Shown here piece after piece: positions 17,260 to 25,933 of a stretch of DNA of 64,000 nt. This stretch comes from an uncultured Bacteroidales bacterium (GTDB lineage: Bacteria > Bacteroidota > Bacteroidia > Bacteroidales > P3). Every line of letters begins with the position of its first letter. Positions within the stretch are counted from its first letter, which is position 1. The stretch is from the NCBI GenBank assembly GCA_900317125.1, contig ONFR01000011.1:16623-80622 (forward strand), given 5' to 3'. Under the pieces are notes generated by a model. It had not been told where the DNA came from, did not search any database, and saw only the letters and a program-made list of their open reading frames with translations. The translations under genes were made by a program, and so were the position numbers.

Positions 17260-18336
17260 TTAGTCCACTGATGAGGAGTTGGCGGCGTAGTTGCGCCAGC
17301 GTTCCAGCACGGCAGCCATGTCGGCGGGTATAGGGCTCTCGAAATGCATGTGTTGCCCCGTGGTGGGGTGTTCGAAACCCAGCACAAGGGCGTGGAGGGC
17401 TTGCCGTGGCAGCAGCCGGAAGTTGTTCTCGACAAACTGTTTGTATCGTGAGAAGGTGGTGCCCTTCAGTATGCGGTCGCCTCCGTAGGCGGCATCGTTA
17501 AAGAGCGGATGGCCGATATGGCACATGTGGGCGCGGATTTGGTGGGTGCGTCCGGTCTCAAGGATGCATTCCACCAAAGTGACATAGCCGAAGCGCTCCA
17601 GTACACGCCAGTGCGTCACGGCGTGCTTGCCGCGTTCCGGGTCGTCGGTGACGTGCATGATGCGGCGGTCCTGCGGCGACCGTTCCAAATTGCCTATTAT
17701 CGTGCCTTCGTCTTCGTCAAAGTTCCCCCATACCAGAGCGTTGTATTTGCGTTCGATGGTGTGTTCGAAGAATTGCCGTGCCAGCACCACCTGTGCATCC
17801 TCGTTCTTGGCAATGAGTAGCAAGCCCGAGGTGTCCTTGTCGATGCGGTGGACGAGGTAGGGCTGTACCGGCTGCCCGTCGCGCCCGGTCTTGCCTTGGA
17901 AGTAGTGGAGCAGGCCGTTGAGCAGGGTGCCGGTGAAGTTGCCGTAGCCGGGATGAACCACCAGTCCGGCCTGTTTGTCCACAATCAGCACATCATCGTC
18001 TTCGTATACCGATTGGAAGGGGACGGGCTCCGGCAGCAGCTCGGTTTCGTGCGGAGGCTCGGGCAGCACGATGCTGATGAGGTCGCAGGGTTTTACTTTG
18101 TAGTTCGATTTGGCGGCTTTGCCATTCACCAGCACGCAGCCGGCTTTAGCGGCGGCTTGTATCTTGGTGCGGGAGATGCCCTCCAGCCGCATCTGCAGAT
18201 ATTTGTCAAGCCGCAGCATGGCTTGACCTTTGTCTACTTGTATGCGGTGGTGCTCAAACAGCTCTTGCTCGTCTGGTTCAAGCACATCGGCTTCGGTGGC
18301 ATTCGTGAGTGGGTCGGGGGGCAGGGGTGTGGACAT
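17260..18336 (-). CDS. rluD: RluD-type 23S rRNA pseudouridine synthase
   Basis: 358 residues. An S4 RNA-binding domain (RLDKYLQMRLEGISRTKIQAA, residues 42-85) precedes the RluA/RluD catalytic domain with YLVHRIDKDTSGLLLIAK near residue 157, which contains the catalytic aspartate in HRIDKDTSGLL. Later blocks LETGRTHQIRAHMCHIGHP and RQALHALVLGFEHP are standard. The protein modifies uridines in helix 69 of 23S rRNA if it is true RluD. In Bacteroidota this gene often follows a PASTA-domain gene, as here with a T9SS cargo gene in between. Confidence 0.92.
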   Translation of the reverse strand: MSTPLPPDPLTNATEADVLEPDEQELFEHHRIQVDKGQAMLRLDKYLQMRLEGISRTKIQAAAKAGCVLVNGKAAKSNYKVKPCDLISIVLPEPPHETELLPEPVPFQSVYEDDDVLIVDKQAGLVVHPGYGNFTGTLLNGLLHYFQGKTGRDGQPVQPYLVHRIDKDTSGLLLIAKNEDAQVVLARQFFEHTIERKYNALVWGNFDEDEGTIIGNLERSPQDRRIMHVTDDPERGKHAVTHWRVLERFGYVTLVECILETGRTHQIRAHMCHIGHPLFNDAAYGGDRILKGTTFSRYKQFVENNFRLLPRQALHALVLGFEHPTTGQHMHFESPIPADMAAVLERWRNYAANSSSVD

Positions 18337-18339
18337 GTG

Positions 18340-18435
18340 GGAATGCGTTAATGAGGGAATGCGTTAATTCGTTAATGTGTTAATTCGGGAATGCGTTAAT
18401 GCGTTAATGTGTTAGTGTGTTAATGCGTTAATCGG
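18340..18435. repeat. 8-bp tandem repeat array (TTAATGCG family)
   Basis: About eleven octamers such as TTAATGCG, TTAATGTG, TTAATTCG, TTAGTGTG and TTAATCGG fill the gap upstream of rluD. The array starts 4 bp from the rluD start codon. It lies between two minus-strand genes of the same likely operon. Confidence 0.85.
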
Positions 18436-18461
18436 GGTACGTGTTTTTCCGTTATCGCATT

Positions 18462-20315
18462 TTAGGGTATAACGATTTTCCGTGCGGGTTCTGTGCCGCA
18501 TCGTATCAGGTATATGCCGGGCTGCAAGGGTTGTGTGGTGCAGGTGCCGGTGGCTTTGCATGTGTATAGCGTGCGCCCCATCGGGTCGACGACTGTCACG
18601 GTCGAGGGCTGGGCAGGCGTGATGACGATGCGGTTTTGCTGGACAGCAGTGCGGCACTGCGATTGCTCCGGCTCGTTGACGTCAAGGGTGGCGCTGTGTC
18701 CGAATCCTGGGCGCAGCATGAGGGCACCGCGCAGGATGCTGGTCTGCCACGAGGTGCCAGTCAGGTAGAGGATATTGGACGAGGCGTCGTTGTTGCGGTC
18801 GAATCCCAGGTTGATGTAGTCGGTGGAGTTTTGCTCCAGTCCTACATAGATGGTGCCGCTGCAAGTGACGGGCCCGTCAAGCAGGTAGCGCACATAGCGG
18901 TTGAAGCCTTCGAAGATGGGTCGCCTCGAGTCGTTGTCTTGGTATATGATGTTGCCGGGATGGCCGTTGTCATCGTCCCATATTGTGATAAAGAAACGTA
19001 TCTTGGCGTTCTGGCTCTGGAACGTCTGGTTGAAGTACAGGTTGAGCGCTGTGATGGTATCGGGGGCGTTGAGTACGAAGCGACAGGCTATTTTGATGTG
19101 GGGAGTGGTGGAGGTGATGCCATAGCCGTTTTCGGGGATGCCGTCGTCATAGGCATAGTAGTTGCCGAAGACCTGTGTCCTCACGATGGTGTCGTTCTGT
19201 GGGTGGCCGTCGCCGCTCACACCTTCGCGGATGCCGTGTACCACGGTGTAGGTGGTGGGCAGGTGGTCGTATGCCACGGGCAGGGTGTATCCGAAAGCGG
19301 GCTTGGCATGTGCCGTTGCGGTCTGGTAGGAATGGCCGCGCCAGTAGACGGGGGCATTCTCAAAACCTCCGTCGTAGTGGTGCAGTTCCCGGCCTTGGTC
19401 GTCGAATACGGTGTAGCTGTAGTTCGTTGCCAGCTCTTCGGTGAAGCGGTTGGTGATGGTGAGGGGGAGCGAGTCGCGCTGGTCGTTGGGGGTGAATTGC
19501 CGTGCAGGCATGGCCGTATAATGCTTCAGCAGCGACGGTGCCGGATTGACAAAGGCCACGTCGCGCGAGGCTGTGTCTTTGCTGTGTCGGCCGGCATCGA
19601 GATATACATAGTCGATGTTCCATTGGTCGGCATTGCTCAGCATGCCCTCTTTATTGTTGTTCTCGAGACTGCAAAGGTTGTAGAAGCGGAATTGGAAGTT
19701 GGGTTTGAGGTAGTCGGGATCGAGGATGGGGATGTCGTGGAACTGCCAGTAGGACCCAGTGCGGTCGTGAAGGGTGTCGGCTTGGCAGCCTTTGGTCGAC
19801 CACACCCGTTCCCAAATGCTGTCGACAGGGTTGTAGAATTCAAGGATGAGTGAGTCTTGCTGCTCGGGGGTGTCGCCTATGCGTTCCCACATATTGCCAT
19901 AACCGCCTCCGGGTAGATAGAAGAAGCTGAGGTAGAGTGAGTCGCCAACGGTAAGAGGTCGCTTGTAGGGCTGAAAGATGGAGTCGAGTCGGATGGGGTG
20001 GGAGAGGAGTGTGTCGCCTCGGAATAGTTGCCCTGTGGCATCGGGGTAGAGGTAGCCCTCGTTGTCGTAGGCGTCGAGGGTGGCCATGCCGATGGTGGGG
20101 GGAAGCGGGGCATAGCCCTCGTTTATGAAGGTACCCCCAAGATGCCACAGGGTGGCACAACGGTCGGGCTTGGAGAAGTCGTCAAAGAACGGCAGCGTCA
20201 ATGGGGTGTTATCCTTCGACTCAAGCACCTCCCGGCAAAGGGGCAGCAAAGTCTCCTGTCCGACGGCAATACCGCCGAGGAGTGAGAGCATTAGTATGGC
20301 AATCAGACGTCTCAT
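18462..20315 (-). CDS. T9SS cargo protein, hypothetical
   Basis: 617 residues from ATG 20315, chosen because MRRLIAILMLSLLGGIAVGQ is a signal peptide and the start lies one base after the stop of the PASTA gene; the frame itself opens at 20447 inside that gene. The mature protein has beta-rich segments (LPFFDDFSKPDRCATLWHLG, WNIDYVYLDAG) of the kind in large secreted Bacteroidota proteins. The last 75 residues are a type A T9SS sorting domain: ITPAQPSTVTVVDPMGRTLY, then LQPGIYLIRCGTEPARKIVI. It is probably exported to the cell surface. No catalytic motif was recognised. Confidence 0.88.
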   Translation of the reverse strand: MRRLIAILMLSLLGGIAVGQETLLPLCREVLESKDNTPLTLPFFDDFSKPDRCATLWHLGGTFINEGYAPLPPTIGMATLDAYDNEGYLYPDATGQLFRGDTLLSHPIRLDSIFQPYKRPLTVGDSLYLSFFYLPGGGYGNMWERIGDTPEQQDSLILEFYNPVDSIWERVWSTKGCQADTLHDRTGSYWQFHDIPILDPDYLKPNFQFRFYNLCSLENNNKEGMLSNADQWNIDYVYLDAGRHSKDTASRDVAFVNPAPSLLKHYTAMPARQFTPNDQRDSLPLTITNRFTEELATNYSYTVFDDQGRELHHYDGGFENAPVYWRGHSYQTATAHAKPAFGYTLPVAYDHLPTTYTVVHGIREGVSGDGHPQNDTIVRTQVFGNYYAYDDGIPENGYGITSTTPHIKIACRFVLNAPDTITALNLYFNQTFQSQNAKIRFFITIWDDDNGHPGNIIYQDNDSRRPIFEGFNRYVRYLLDGPVTCSGTIYVGLEQNSTDYINLGFDRNNDASSNILYLTGTSWQTSILRGALMLRPGFGHSATLDVNEPEQSQCRTAVQQNRIVITPAQPSTVTVVDPMGRTLYTCKATGTCTTQPLQPGIYLIRCGTEPARKIVIP

Positions 20316-20316
20316 G

Positions 20317-21207
20317 TTACCAATCCCAGCCCTCGTCGAAATCGACATCCTCTTCGGTGGTGTAGTAGTCATCGTAGTATTTGTCGAATTGGGTGGTGAA
20401 AATCTGTGTGGAGTCGACCTTGAAGTTGGAGATGATGCGTTCGACATCGGCTTCGGTGGCGTCGCAATACCATATCTCCACCTCGGTGCCCAGGGGGTAG
20501 CGCGTCACTCCCGTGTAGTCGGGATAGAGTTTGAAGCATACCGCTTCGTTGCGGTTGGAGACCCCGTCCCAGTGCTCAACTCCAACGTTGAGCGAAGCAG
20601 AGAGGATGCCCCGTCGTGCTTTGGATGCCACTTGTCCGATAACGAATGGGACGCGTGTGCCAACGGGTGTCTCGCCCATGCCCACGGTCAGGTCCACTGC
20701 GTCGCCTTGGTTCATCTTCTCTCCGGCATAGACCAGCTTGCCTTTCGACGAGGCTTCAAGAATCATGTTTCGGTAGGGGCTGTCGACAAACTTCAGTTTG
20801 CCGCAATGCATGCCTGCCGCCTCGAGGGCTGATACGGCACTCCGCACGGACATGTTGGAGAGTTCGGGCAGCACCACGTCGGCTGGAGCAAACGAGGTGA
20901 CGGTGACGTATATCTTCCGGTGGGTCTTGACCATGGTGCCAGCTTTGGGGTCCTGCTGGATGACGGTGCCGCCAGGTTTTTCGGCATCGAACACCGAGTC
21001 GATGATGACATAGGTGAAATGAAGCGGGTTGTCGTCCTTCAGCTGCTCGAGAGAGGTACCGCAGATATCGGGGAGTTCATATTCCTGCCCCTGACGGGCA
21101 ACGGCTTTGATAAAAAGGAATGCCAATACAACGATGACCACCGACAGCACCAACATGTAAAGCAGGTGCTTGATAAGGGGGTGTTTTTTGAAGAAGTCTT
21201 TGTTCAT
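20317..21207 (-). CDS. Membrane-anchored PASTA-domain protein
   Basis: 296 residues. A short cytoplasmic start (MNKDFFKKHPLIKHLL) leads into one transmembrane helix at residues 15-35 and three PASTA domains at about 42-107, 110-178 and 184-252 (YELPDICGTSLEQL, VVLPELSNMSVRSA, TRVPFVIGQVASKA). There is no kinase domain. The tail is rich in Asp, Glu and Tyr. PASTA domains bind peptidoglycan in other phyla; in Bacteroidota these proteins are widespread but poorly studied. The stop is one base from the start of the T9SS cargo gene, so the two are co-translated or at least co-transcribed. Confidence 0.88.
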   Translation of the reverse strand: MNKDFFKKHPLIKHLLYMLVLSVVIVVLAFLFIKAVARQGQEYELPDICGTSLEQLKDDNPLHFTYVIIDSVFDAEKPGGTVIQQDPKAGTMVKTHRKIYVTVTSFAPADVVLPELSNMSVRSAVSALEAAGMHCGKLKFVDSPYRNMILEASSKGKLVYAGEKMNQGDAVDLTVGMGETPVGTRVPFVIGQVASKARRGILSASLNVGVEHWDGVSNRNEAVCFKLYPDYTGVTRYPLGTEVEIWYCDATEADVERIISNFKVDSTQIFTTQFDKYYDDYYTTEEDVDFDEGWDW

Positions 21208-21350
21208 AATCGCGTAATATAACGGAATCCGGATTGTTTTATTGTGGTGGTGTTTATAAAATGCTCACAGGAGGCTTTGGCTCGTCGTATTCTGTGGGGT
21301 GCCAAGATTTGGGCGGCCTGTGGATGATGCATACCAGCCTTGTCGGTGGG

Positions 21351-22679
21351 CTATGGCTGCACTATCTCACCTTTCAGGGTGGCGGCAGTGCAATCGGTGA
21401 CTTTTACCTGGATGTATTGTCCGGGCTGGGCATCGTGGCGGTCGAAGACGATGACTTTGTTCTGGCTGTTGCGGCCGAAAAGCTGCTCTTTGCTGCGATG
21501 CGACTCCCCTTCTACCAGCACTTCGAAGGTCTTGCCAATCTCCTTGCGGTTGTTCTCCAGTGCTATCTGTCCCTGCAGGGCAATGATTTCCTCCAGTCGG
21601 CGGGTTTTCTCGGCTTCGGGTATATCGTCCTCAAGGTGCTTGGCGGCATAGGTGTCCGGGCGCATGGAGAACTTGAACATGTAGGCATAGTCGTAGCGCA
21701 CCTTGCGGAACATCTCCAGCGTCATTTGGTGTTCCTCTTCGGTCTCGGTGCAGAAGCCTGCAATCACGTCGGTGGTGATGGAACAGTCGGGCATGTAGCG
21801 GCGGATGGCTGCGATGCGGTCCAGATACCAGGCCGAGTCGTAGTGCCGGTTCATCAGCTTCAACATCCTGTCGCTGCCGCTCTGCACAGGCAGGTGGATG
21901 CACTTGCATATATTGCTGTGCGAGGCCATCACTTCCAGCAGTCGGTCGCTAAGGTCTTTGGGGTGGGAGGTGGCAAACCGCACCCTCAGCAACGGACTGA
22001 TGCTGGCCACACGGTGCATCAGCTCGGGGAAGTCCACGTTGCCGTTCTCGCTCGCATAGCGATATGAGTTGACATTCTGTCCCAGCAGTGTCACCTCCTT
22101 GTAGCCTTGCTCGAACAGGTTGCGGGCTTCGGACACGATGGTCTCGGGGTCGCGGCTCCGTTCGCGTCCGCGGGTATAGGGTACCACGCAATAGGCGCAG
22201 TAGTTCTGGCATCCCCGCATGATGGATATGTAGGCCGATATGCCATTGCTCCCCAGTCTCACGGGTTCGATGTCGGCATAGGTCTCGGTAGTGCTCAGCT
22301 CGGTCTCTGCGGCTTTGGTGCCGGGGGTGCGCACGCTGGCCAGCAGCTCGGGCAGCCGGCGGTAGGCGTCGGGTCCTACCACGAAGCTGACATTCTCTTC
22401 CTCAACCATCAGTTGGCTTTGCAGCCGTTCGGCCATGCAGCCCAATATGCCGATGCGCACCTGCTTGTGCCTTTGCTGCAGCGCCCTGAGCTCATGGAGG
22501 CGTTTGCGGATACGTTGTTCGGCGTTGTCGCGTATGGCGCAGGTGTTGATGAGGATATAGTCGGCCGCTTCGATGTCGGTGACGATGGTGTGGTTTGCTT
22601 TGGTGAGCAGGGATGCCACAATCTCGCTGTCGGCGAAATTCATCTGGCATCCGTAGGTTTCAATGTATACTGATGACAT
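21351..22679 (-). CDS. miaB: MiaB tRNA methylthiotransferase
   Basis: 442 residues. The N-terminal UPF0004 domain (YIETYGCQMNFADSE, with CAIRDNAEQRI and ILGCMAERLQ) supplies the three auxiliary-cluster cysteines. The radical-SAM motif is CQNYCAYCVVPYTRGRE near residue 153, and the C-terminal TRAM domain follows. The protein converts i6A37 to ms2i6A37 in tRNAs reading UNN codons. The length fits MiaB; RimO and MtaB are less likely because of the YGCQMN and YTRGRERSR blocks. It begins 28 bp after the stop of the protease gene, so the two may be co-transcribed. Confidence 0.95.
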   Translation of the reverse strand: MSSVYIETYGCQMNFADSEIVASLLTKANHTIVTDIEAADYILINTCAIRDNAEQRIRKRLHELRALQQRHKQVRIGILGCMAERLQSQLMVEEENVSFVVGPDAYRRLPELLASVRTPGTKAAETELSTTETYADIEPVRLGSNGISAYISIMRGCQNYCAYCVVPYTRGRERSRDPETIVSEARNLFEQGYKEVTLLGQNVNSYRYASENGNVDFPELMHRVASISPLLRVRFATSHPKDLSDRLLEVMASHSNICKCIHLPVQSGSDRMLKLMNRHYDSAWYLDRIAAIRRYMPDCSITTDVIAGFCTETEEEHQMTLEMFRKVRYDYAYMFKFSMRPDTYAAKHLEDDIPEAEKTRRLEEIIALQGQIALENNRKEIGKTFEVLVEGESHRSKEQLFGRNSQNKVIVFDRHDAQPGQYIQVKVTDCTAATLKGEIVQP

Positions 22680-22706
22680 GTGTTGTTGCTTGAATGGTAG
22701 GGTTTC

Positions 22707-25700
22707 TTATTTTACGATGACCTTTGTGGCGGGTTTGTCGCCGATACGTACTACATACACTCCGCTGGTCAGCGGTTGGCTTACCAGGCGGCGGGGAGTC
22801 GGGTCTTGACGGCTCGGGACGGAGAGCATCTGTTGCCCCATGGTGTTGTATATCGTCACGGCGAGGTTGGCAGGGGCTTCGGTCACCACAGTGCGCCCAA
22901 GGGCGTATACACGAGTTGTGGCGTCCGGGTCGGGTTCGCTGACGGCTGTGGAGTCGCTGGTGGCAAAGTAAGCCACTATGGTCTCCTCACCCGTCACGGT
23001 GACGGCATGGGGATTCTCCTCGGCACCGTCGGACCAGCGCACGAAATGGTATCCACTGTATGGCACGGCACCCAGTTCCACCCTCGTGCCACGAGGGAAG
23101 AGGCCGTTGCCTGCGGCAGTGCCCATGGCCACGTCGGAGGCATGCACGCTCAGCGCATAGTAGGTGATGGTGTCGAGCGGGAAGTCTTCGTGGATGATGA
23201 TGTTGCATGTGTCGTGGTCGTCGCTGGACAGCCACACAGTGTCGTGTGTCGTCATCCATACGGTGTCGCGATGAGCCATCCACACGGTGTCGTGGAGTGT
23301 GAGATGAACGGTGTCGCGAATATCACGCCAGACGGTATCGTGCAGCACGATGGTGTCGTGTATGTAGGTGATAAGCTTGGCCGACGATTGTCCCCCTTGG
23401 GACTCGAAAAGGGCGGTGTACGACACGTCGCCGCTCACAGTCACTGTGCGGGGATTGTCCCTGTTGCCGTCGGTCCACATCGCAAAGGTGTATCCCGGGC
23501 GGGCGATGGCGGCAATCTCCACCTCGGTGTTTTCCACAAAGACACCGCTCCCCGAGGCGGACCCCTGTCCGGGCGACGCACTGGTCACTTCGAGGCGGAA
23601 ACGTGCCGGGGTATGGATTATCGTGTCCACTATCCTTGTATAGACGGTATCGACAGGCCGGTAGACCATGGTGTCGTTCACTACGGTGTAGTGGGTGTCG
23701 GTGTAGTGGGTCCATAAGGTGTCGTGAATCATGGTGGTTACCGTGTCGTGATGCAGGCGGTCGACCGTGTCGTGGACTGTAACGTATACCGTGTCGCGAA
23801 TCACTGTATCGTTGCTGATGGTGTCGCGCAGTTCTATATTGTCCACAAAGAGGTAGTACTGGTATTCCGAATAGTAGTTGATGGCCACATAGCGGGCGGA
23901 GGCAGGCACCGTCACATCGCACTCATGCCATCCTGCGCTGTTGACCGTCACGTCGGCCACGGTGTCGGTAAAGTCCACAGACGAGTTGCCGGAAGTGGAA
24001 TACAGCACTCTGAATAATTCTTCCCTGCTGTTCGAGCGGCGGTAATGGAAGCGCAGCCTCAATGGCGAAGAGGGCATCAGCTGCGGCGAGACAAGGTATT
24101 GATTGTAGTCCGTCGAGCGGTGGTAGCTGCTGAAACGGAACTGGTAGCTGCCTTGATAGGGCGTGTTGCCGTCGGCAGTACCAATTGCTCCCAGTTTGTC
24201 GTCGTTGCGGTTGTCTATGCTCTCCATGGTCCAGCAGCCTTCGTCGGCCAGCTCGAAATCCTGCACCAGCGGGAAGCTTTGCACCGGCGCACAGGCTCCT
24301 GAGCTGTGGGGCGTGAAGGTGAAGGTCACCGTGCTGTTGTTTGGCCCCGACAGATGGATGTCGGTGATGCTGAACGACGAGTCGGGTGTGCCGTCGCAAA
24401 GATAGGGGTGGGGATTGCTTGAGGCGTTGAAGGTTGTGCGTCCCGACACACCGAAAGCCGCCTGGCTATAATTGCCGTTTACGGTGTCGATGCTGCTGTT
24501 TGGGCGGAACAGCCATAGTTGGTGGGGCGCGAGGTAAAAGTCGAAAGTGGCATTGTCGGCTTCGCGCCGGTCGTTGTAACGCCATATCAGCATGCCCCGG
24601 TTGGGCAACGATGCATCGAAGGTATCGGTGTTGTTGCGGTACTCCAAGATATACCACTCATGCGGCACCGCCGAAGAGATCTTCACCGCGTTGTTGGGAC
24701 CCGAGCCGAGCGACTGGAGTGTGTAAGTGCCGGAGTCCGAAATCTGGGGTATGCTGTCAAACCAATTCAGGTAGTGATACTTGAACAGAGAGTTGGTCTG
24801 CTGTGGGGGCGACATGTTGCTGCACATCAAATCCCACGAACCTCCTGGCGACACCGAGGTGTAGTTGTCGTAGTGGTATATGTCCGGCGCACCCAGCGTG
24901 TGCGTCATCTCGTGGCAGAAGGTGCTTACATTAAAATAGTTGCTTCCGCTCCCTGCCAGCTGGAGGTTGTAGGTATACACCCGTTTGTTTCCCAGGTTTA
25001 CGGTCCTGTCCTGTAGCGACCACTTGTGCGGCCACAGCAAGTTGCTCCAGCCCGTGTAGCTGCCGCTCACCACAAAGCACACGTTGTCCACCATCCCATC
25101 GTTGTCGATGTCAAGGTTGAGCGTGGTGTCCACCGGGCAGTTGAGGTTGACCCACTCGATGGCATTTTCCAGCAGAGTGAACTCCCTCGAGCGGCGTTGC
25201 GTATCGTCGGCATAGCCGTCGGTATTGGTCACTGCATTGTATGGCTTATAGTAGTTGCGGGCATAGCCGTCCTGATACGACATCACCATTGTGCCCGATG
25301 GGGCAGGGCGGTAATGGGTCAACACCCGCAGGTTGCCGTAGCTTGTGTGTTTGAAATAATTATACATCGAAACGCCTGTGGCGGTGCTGTCGTTAAACAT
25401 GCTGTCGATGGTGCTGAATGGAGTGGAGGTACATGTCGTCTCGTCGGCAAAGCGTATAAATATCACCACGTTGTTCAATGCTCCGTGGTTGCGGATTCTG
25501 CTCTTGGGGCTCTCGGACAGGTTAACTTTGGGCTCCCGCCAGGCATCGTGTGCACTGCGCAGATAGTCCTTGTCGGGCATCAGCCAGGACTGCAGGCCGG
25601 CCGCTTTGGGGTTGTCCTTTCCGGGTTTCAAAGTCGTCGCATATAGTCCGCCGTAGACAGGTGTGCTCCCAGGGCAGTCTTGCTCCCGCCCGGCATATAC

Positions 25701-25919
25701 ATAAAAGCCTGTGGTGGGGTCCTGAACAATGGTGTACCCCTCGGCATCGTGCAGCCAATTGTAGAATTCGTCGCCCGACGCGTAGCAGTGCAGTGTGTCG
25801 CCGTTGGGTTGGACGCGAGCGGCAGGAATAAACTTGGCCGGAGCCGCCAAGGCACTGCCCCACAAGGCCAGTGCTGTCAGCAATAGCATGAATCGGTGTA
25901 TTGTATTCATTTTCTTCAT
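22707..25919 (-). CDS. M6-like metalloprotease, T9SS cargo
   Basis: 1070 residues. A signal peptide ends near LAAPAK. The catalytic motif HEMTHTLGAPDIYHYD near residue 335 has the HExxH-x8-D arrangement of M6 (immune inhibitor A-like) proteases. A jelly-roll-like region (about 535-690) follows. Two linkers at about 700-775 and 843-905 are built of repeated HDTV/RDTV units, each followed by an InlB-B-type repeat domain (GYTFAMWTDGNRDNPRTVTV, GYHFVRWSDGAEENPHAVTV). The last 75 residues are a T9SS type A sorting domain (VTIYNTMGQQMLSV, LTSGVYVVRIGD). It is likely a surface-anchored or secreted protease; the substrate is unknown. Confidence 0.9.
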   Translation of the reverse strand: MKKMNTIHRFMLLLTALALWGSALAAPAKFIPAARVQPNGDTLHCYASGDEFYNWLHDAEGYTIVQDPTTGFYVYAGREQDCPGSTPVYGGLYATTLKPGKDNPKAAGLQSWLMPDKDYLRSAHDAWREPKVNLSESPKSRIRNHGALNNVVIFIRFADETTCTSTPFSTIDSMFNDSTATGVSMYNYFKHTSYGNLRVLTHYRPAPSGTMVMSYQDGYARNYYKPYNAVTNTDGYADDTQRRSREFTLLENAIEWVNLNCPVDTTLNLDIDNDGMVDNVCFVVSGSYTGWSNLLWPHKWSLQDRTVNLGNKRVYTYNLQLAGSGSNYFNVSTFCHEMTHTLGAPDIYHYDNYTSVSPGGSWDLMCSNMSPPQQTNSLFKYHYLNWFDSIPQISDSGTYTLQSLGSGPNNAVKISSAVPHEWYILEYRNNTDTFDASLPNRGMLIWRYNDRREADNATFDFYLAPHQLWLFRPNSSIDTVNGNYSQAAFGVSGRTTFNASSNPHPYLCDGTPDSSFSITDIHLSGPNNSTVTFTFTPHSSGACAPVQSFPLVQDFELADEGCWTMESIDNRNDDKLGAIGTADGNTPYQGSYQFRFSSYHRSTDYNQYLVSPQLMPSSPLRLRFHYRRSNSREELFRVLYSTSGNSSVDFTDTVADVTVNSAGWHECDVTVPASARYVAINYYSEYQYYLFVDNIELRDTISNDTVIRDTVYVTVHDTVDRLHHDTVTTMIHDTLWTHYTDTHYTVVNDTMVYRPVDTVYTRIVDTIIHTPARFRLEVTSASPGQGSASGSGVFVENTEVEIAAIARPGYTFAMWTDGNRDNPRTVTVSGDVSYTALFESQGGQSSAKLITYIHDTIVLHDTVWRDIRDTVHLTLHDTVWMAHRDTVWMTTHDTVWLSSDDHDTCNIIIHEDFPLDTITYYALSVHASDVAMGTAAGNGLFPRGTRVELGAVPYSGYHFVRWSDGAEENPHAVTVTGEETIVAYFATSDSTAVSEPDPDATTRVYALGRTVVTEAPANLAVTIYNTMGQQMLSVPSRQDPTPRRLVSQPLTSGVYVVRIGDKPATKVIVK

Positions 25920-25933
25920 ATATCAGTTCGGTA

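Noticed and set aside
22707..25919. HDT repeats as a sign of assembly error
   Set aside because: The units vary in sequence and keep the reading frame, as in real low-complexity linkers.
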